This document shows positions 60,661 to 64,000 of a stretch of 64,000 bases of DNA, one piece after another. A program made the position numbers and the translations under genes. Below the pieces are notes generated by a model. The model was not told the origin of the DNA, ran no database searches, and saw only the letters and a list, made by a program, of their open reading frames with translations. Each line of letters starts with the position of its first letter. Positions within the stretch are counted from its first letter, which is position 1. Origin of the DNA: Hermodice carunculata. Lineage: Eukaryota; Annelida; Polychaeta; Eunicida; Amphinomidae. Where the stretch lies: the NCBI GenBank assembly GCA_964020975.1, contig OZ026628.1:63182883-63246882 (forward strand), read 5' to 3'.

Positions 60661-61697
60661 CACTAATAACTTGTTTCCACGTTAGTGGGTGCGTTTCGGC
60701 GTTTCAGGGCAGTCCCTGGCATTACACAGCGTTTGCTAGCCTGAGACAGTGTTAGCCAGCTTTACAAACGCTGGGAAATGCCGACTAACGCTGGGAAACG
60801 CCAAAATCCAATTTAGCCTTTTGGGGCTCAGTGTTAGCCTGAGTTGGTTGCCATTTGCCAGCATTAATACGCGTTTGCCAGCGTATTATATTGAAATCAG
60901 CAATATATAGCTTTGGGCTAGCTAGCATACCTGTCAAGTCTTCCACTTTTTCACCCAAATTTATTTGATTTACGTGCAAAATTTTGCAAATTTGGCAAAA
61001 TCTCCTGCATAAAAATTTAGATTTTCTATTATATTCTTTGTTAAAATACAAATCTCCCCCATGGATTTTTCAAATTTGCAAAAATCTCCCCATTTGAGGT
61101 GTGGAATGTTGACAGGTATGGGCTAGCATAGAATCCGGGTGAACATAATACATGGAATTTAATAATAAATTACATGTATTATATTCACATCTGTGCTGGC
61201 ACAAAGCTATACATTGCTGACTTGTGCTGTGCATACAATAAAAATTGCTGGGCTGTGTTCAAATAAAAATTGACAAAAGGGTTCTTTGTTTGTCTTTACT
61301 TTGCAACCAAGATTGAGGTGACCAAAATATCGGTGATCATGAGCAAAGTCATTCACTACACATACACCTCAATGGATAAATCATCATCATAAGATTAAAG
61401 CTAATTATGTTGTGTTGCCCATGAATATAAAAAATAAAAGTATATTAATGATTAGTACAAGTAAAAGACACAAATTTCCATGGATCCTTCTCATCCCAGT
61501 TCAACTGAATGCAAATTTTACATGTATCCCATTGACTTTGCTAACGCCGAGCCTCAAAAGGTTTCATTGGATTTTGGCATTTCCCAGTGTTTGTAACGCC
61601 GGCTAATGCTGACTCACGCTGGCAAACACTGTGTAATGCCGGGAACCGTCCTGAAATGCCAAAACGCACCCACTAAAGCCGAAACAAGTTACTAGTG
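60661..61697. mobile_element. Long-TIR MITE-like element nested in copy 3
   Basis: The left end begins CACTAATAACTTGTTTC and the right end finishes GAAACAAGTTACTAGTG. The inverted arms extend about 160-180 bp each, with shared AGTGGGTGCGTTT, CATTACACAG and CCAAAATCCAAT blocks. It splits an ACTTACCTATGG sequence that is intact in the neighbouring unit at 60174, and CTTACCTA/CTACCTA flanks the ends. A duplication of about 6-8 bp is compatible with a hAT-type MITE; the family is inference. The arms are rich in CAGCGTTTGC / GCTGGCAAAC-like words. The interior holds a further small element at 60927-61119. Confidence 0.8.
60927..61119. mobile_element. 193-bp MITE with ATACCTGTCAA ends, nested
   Basis: Perfect 11-bp terminal inverted repeat: ATACCTGTCAA at 60927 and TTGACAGGTAT at 61109-61119. 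The flanks are GGGCTAGCTAGC on the left and GGGCTAGCATAG on the right, consistent with a short target duplication around GCTAGC. The interior has opposed ATTTTGCAAATTTGGCAAAA and CAAATTTGCAAAAATCTCCC arms, so most of it can fold back. It interrupts the long-TIR element. Confidence 0.75.
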
Positions 61698-62568
61698 CTA
61701 CCTATGGTTGCAAAGTTTGATTTCCCATAACTTTGTCAAAAATATTACATATCCATATCATTTTTACAAACTATCATTGTCTAAAGTCAAATTTTATTCT
61801 GATAAAAATTCGAACAGTTCTGTTCAGCTGTTCTGGAGAAGTAAAAAATAACTTTAACACACAAAAATTCATAAAAAAAAATTAAAAATTAGAGCGCAAC
61901 CTTATGGCCAAAATAACAACTAAGTGACCCTTGGTGTAATATCAAAGCATTTGGCCAAGTAGCTCTTGAGATAAAGACATTTAATTTTTGTTTAAACTCA
62001 AGTACAAAATTCATCAGAAAATAAAAAAAAAATATTGCATCATCACTTCCTTTGCAACTTGGTTGAGGTCTACTTACACTATACAGTGATTTCACTTACT
62101 TACGGTTACAAAGTTTGATCTCCCATTACTTTGTCAAATATTAACATATCCATGTCACTTTTACAAACATTTATAGACAAAAGCAAAATTATATTCTGAT
62201 AAAATTTCAAGCGATTCTGTTTAGCCCTTCTGGAGAAGAAGTCACAAATAGCTCTAACACAAAAAATCATTAAAAAAAAAATGCAGCACCACCTGCTGGC
62301 CAAAATATGAACTGCATGACCCCAGGTGACTATGTGCAATATCAAAACAATTGGCCCAGTAGTAATAGAGAAATAATTGCACCGTAACTTCTGTTAAAAA
62401 CTTGGTAGAGGTCTACCTGAGAAACATTCATGTGCAAAATGAAAACATTCCATCCAGCAGTTTTTGAGAAGTCAAAAATGTTAAAACAGGCAAATGGAGG
62501 GATGGACAGATGAACAACGGATGCAAACGGATTCCAATAGCTCTGCTGACTGGCAAGTCTGCAGAGGT

Positions 62569-63535
62569 AAAAACCAAAAATTCACAGGAGTGCCACCTGG
62601 TGAACAAGTTTGTCTGAACTTTTGACAAGAAACATATCTACCAAGTATCAGCTTAATCTCCGGTACAGTTCTGGAGATGTAGTTAAAACAGAAAATATTT
62701 GCAATGCTACCTGGTGAACAAATTAAGACTTCGGAGTCCCTAGGAATGTTCCTGTGTGATATCAAAGCAATTGGGTGAGCCATTTCAGAGATTTTTTAAA
62801 ATTTGTCCCCCCAAAAACAAAAAAAAAAAAAAAAAATCATAAAAATTCCAAAAACCAATGGAGTATGACCATCTGAACTAACTTGGTAGAGACCCACCCA
62901 AGGTACATGGTTACCAAGTTTGAAGTTAATTTGGTTGATGGTTTTGGAAAAAGAGTTGAAAATGTGAAACAGCTTTAGAATGCTAATTGACTTATATAGT
63001 AGTACCCAGGAAAGATGCATTTACCGATAAGTACCCAAATTGAAAAAAAAATCGTTAAAAATCAGGAATCCACAGCAGTGCCATCTGGTGAATAAATTTG
63101 TTTGGTCCTTCCATATGGAAAATATCCACCAAGTTTCAGCTCAATCTGAGTTCTAGCAAAAACTCAAAAATTCATGAACATTTAGAACAAAAAATGCAGC
63201 CCCCCTGGTGAAAAAAAAATTAAAACTTCGAGTCCCTAGGAGTGGTCCTGTGTGATGTCAAAGCAATTCGGTGAGTCGATTTGAAGAATTTTTTTGCACC
63301 AAAAAAAGAACAAAAAATTCATAAAAATTCCAAAAATCAATGAAGCATGACCATTGGAACAAATGTGGCAGCCACTTACGTAAAGAACATCCCCACCAGG
63401 TTGAAGTAATTCTTGCTGATATTTTTGGAGAAGAAGTTGAAAGTGCTAAATGTTGATGATGGATGGACGGACGGATGGACAACAGAAGGAGGACCATGAG
63501 ATAAGCTCAGCTTACTGACAAGTCAGCTGAGCTTA
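62569..63535 (+). mobile_element. Helentron/pearl-like element, 3' part, copy 4
   Basis: It starts inside a tandem unit (AGTGCCACCTGGTGAACAAG near 62590) directly after the hairpin of copy 3. It contains nearly two units of the type seen in copies 1 and 2 (landmarks near 62866 and 63349). It ends with a GGACGGACGGATGGAC run and a 15-bp hairpin at 63502-63535 with one mismatch. The 5' end is missing, so it is a truncated copy joined to the end of copy 3. Confidence 0.7.
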
Positions 63536-63540
63536 AAATA

Positions 63541-64000
63541 GCTCTGTGACCATGGCATTGTGTCAAGTTCACCCTTCTTTGATATCTTCTGAGACCTAAT
63601 TCAGGAATATAAGCACATGCAATATGAAAGCCCTATCAAAAACCTTTTTAAATTATCGTGTAAAACAAAATTCCTCAAAATGGCTCCGTGACGTTCGGAA
63701 TTGGGTCAAGGTCATTCATCTTCAAACTCATCTGAGACTTTAGTCAGGACTGTTATCAGCTTCAATCTGACAGGCCTATGTTAAAAACGTTTCAAGTTAT
63801 TGCATGAAAACAAAATTTAGTAAAAAAGCTCTGTGACCTTGGGAATTCAATCACGGACACCAATCTTCGAACTCGTCCGAGACTTTATTCAGGACTATGA
63901 GCATGTGCAAAATGAAAGCCCTAAGCAACACACTTTTGGGATTATTGCATGAAAGCTGTCAGTCCACACACACAAACATGGACAAACTCCTCCTTCAGAG
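63541..64000 (+). repeat. ~145-bp tandem repeat, about three units, continues off the window
   Basis: Units begin AGCTCTGTGACC at 63541, GGCTCCGTGACG near 63683 and AGCTCTGTGACC near 63828, spacing about 142-145 bp. Each has a GGGTCAAGGTCATTC-like box, GAGACTTTATTCAGGACTAT-like middle and ATTGCATGAAAxCAAAATT-like end. Unit length and position right after a hairpin-ended element recall the core repeats of bivalve 'pearl' elements, which is inference. Confidence 0.75.

Larger units (their letters stand above)
59557..62568 (+). mobile_element. Helentron/pearl-like element, copy 3, with nested insertions
   Basis: It begins GTGCTGTGTGAACAACCCAT, matching the 5' end of copies 1 and 2, and ends with a decayed family hairpin at 62539-62568 preceded by GGATGGACAGATG. 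The body has tandem units of about 400-480 bp starting ACTTACCTATGGTTGCAAAG-like (near 60174 and 61700, with a diverged one near 62097). They share CTGTTCTGGAGAAG and TTGGCCAAGTAG words but differ from the units of copies 1 and 2. A long-TIR element (60661-61697) interrupts one unit. No coding sequence. Confidence 0.7.

Noticed and set aside
1-64000. LTR retrotransposon or endogenous-retrovirus structures (paired LTRs, protease/integrase motifs).
   Set aside because: None could be identified; all reverse-transcriptase sequence present is of the non-LTR type.
1-64000. tRNA, rRNA, or telomeric (TTAGGG)n repeats.
   Set aside because: No cloverleaf with A/B boxes, rRNA-like block or telomere repeat run was found by reading both strands.

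Overview
The window looks like AT-rich, gene-poor, repeat-dominated DNA of an animal nuclear genome, most likely a marine invertebrate and possibly a mollusc. The evidence is several broken non-LTR retrotransposons, many MITE-like inverted-repeat elements, and hairpin-ended elements with internal tandem units that recall the Helentron/'pearl' elements of bivalves. The species cannot be fixed from sequence alone. I see no complete host gene and no rRNA, tRNA or CRISPR array. The only host-gene candidate is a short terminal exon on the minus strand near 57.7-57.8 kb.

The dominant structure is a satellite with a monomer of about 178 bp. It fills about 1.73-6.32 kb (plus orientation), 10.66-11.82 kb and 15.15-15.35 kb (minus orientation), and 19.49-45.49 kb (plus orientation, roughly 144 monomers by hand count). 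Six monomer types, here called A to F, follow one another in a recurring A-B-C-D-E-F order (about 1.05 kb). In the 26-kb block this is overlaid by a longer higher-order repeat. Successive superunits, measured between the same landmark, are 5680, 4698, 3775, 2656 and 2652 bp, or about 31, 26, 21, 15 and 15 monomers. The superunits share their ends and differ in how many internal monomer blocks they carry. Most monomers hold a dyad-symmetric core, best preserved in type B. Nucleosome-scale monomers, higher-order repeats, homogenised units next to diverged ones, and dyad symmetry together suggest a centromere-like or heterochromatic satellite. That functional reading is inference.

Other material lies inside or between the satellite blocks. 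A LINE 3' part (1-1725) is followed directly by satellite. A LINE reverse-transcriptase scrap sits at 6.68 kb. A broken, coiled-coil-containing coding relic of unknown family lies on the minus strand at 7.26-9.6 kb. A second copy of the first LINE (11.82-12.66 kb) runs into a hairpin/tandem-unit element (12.67-15.14 kb). A LINE relic (15.96-19.17 kb) is split between its endonuclease and reverse-transcriptase parts by a complete hairpin-ended element (16.43-18.56 kb). A minus-strand LINE endonuclease scrap lies at 19.2-19.45 kb.

From 45.5 kb to the end the sequence is a patchwork of DNA-element fossils. It includes old tandem-unit relics, a TTA-flanked inverted-repeat element (50.87-51.52 kb), a TA-flanked element rich in AAGCTTGC motifs (52.33-53.66 kb) and a 2.4-kb imperfect palindrome (55.1-57.55 kb). 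It ends with a triple nest (59.56-62.57 kb) in which a small MITE lies inside a long-TIR element inside a hairpin-ended element, then a further hairpin-ended element and a roughly 145-bp tandem repeat. The rest is unique-looking non-coding sequence with nothing recognisable.
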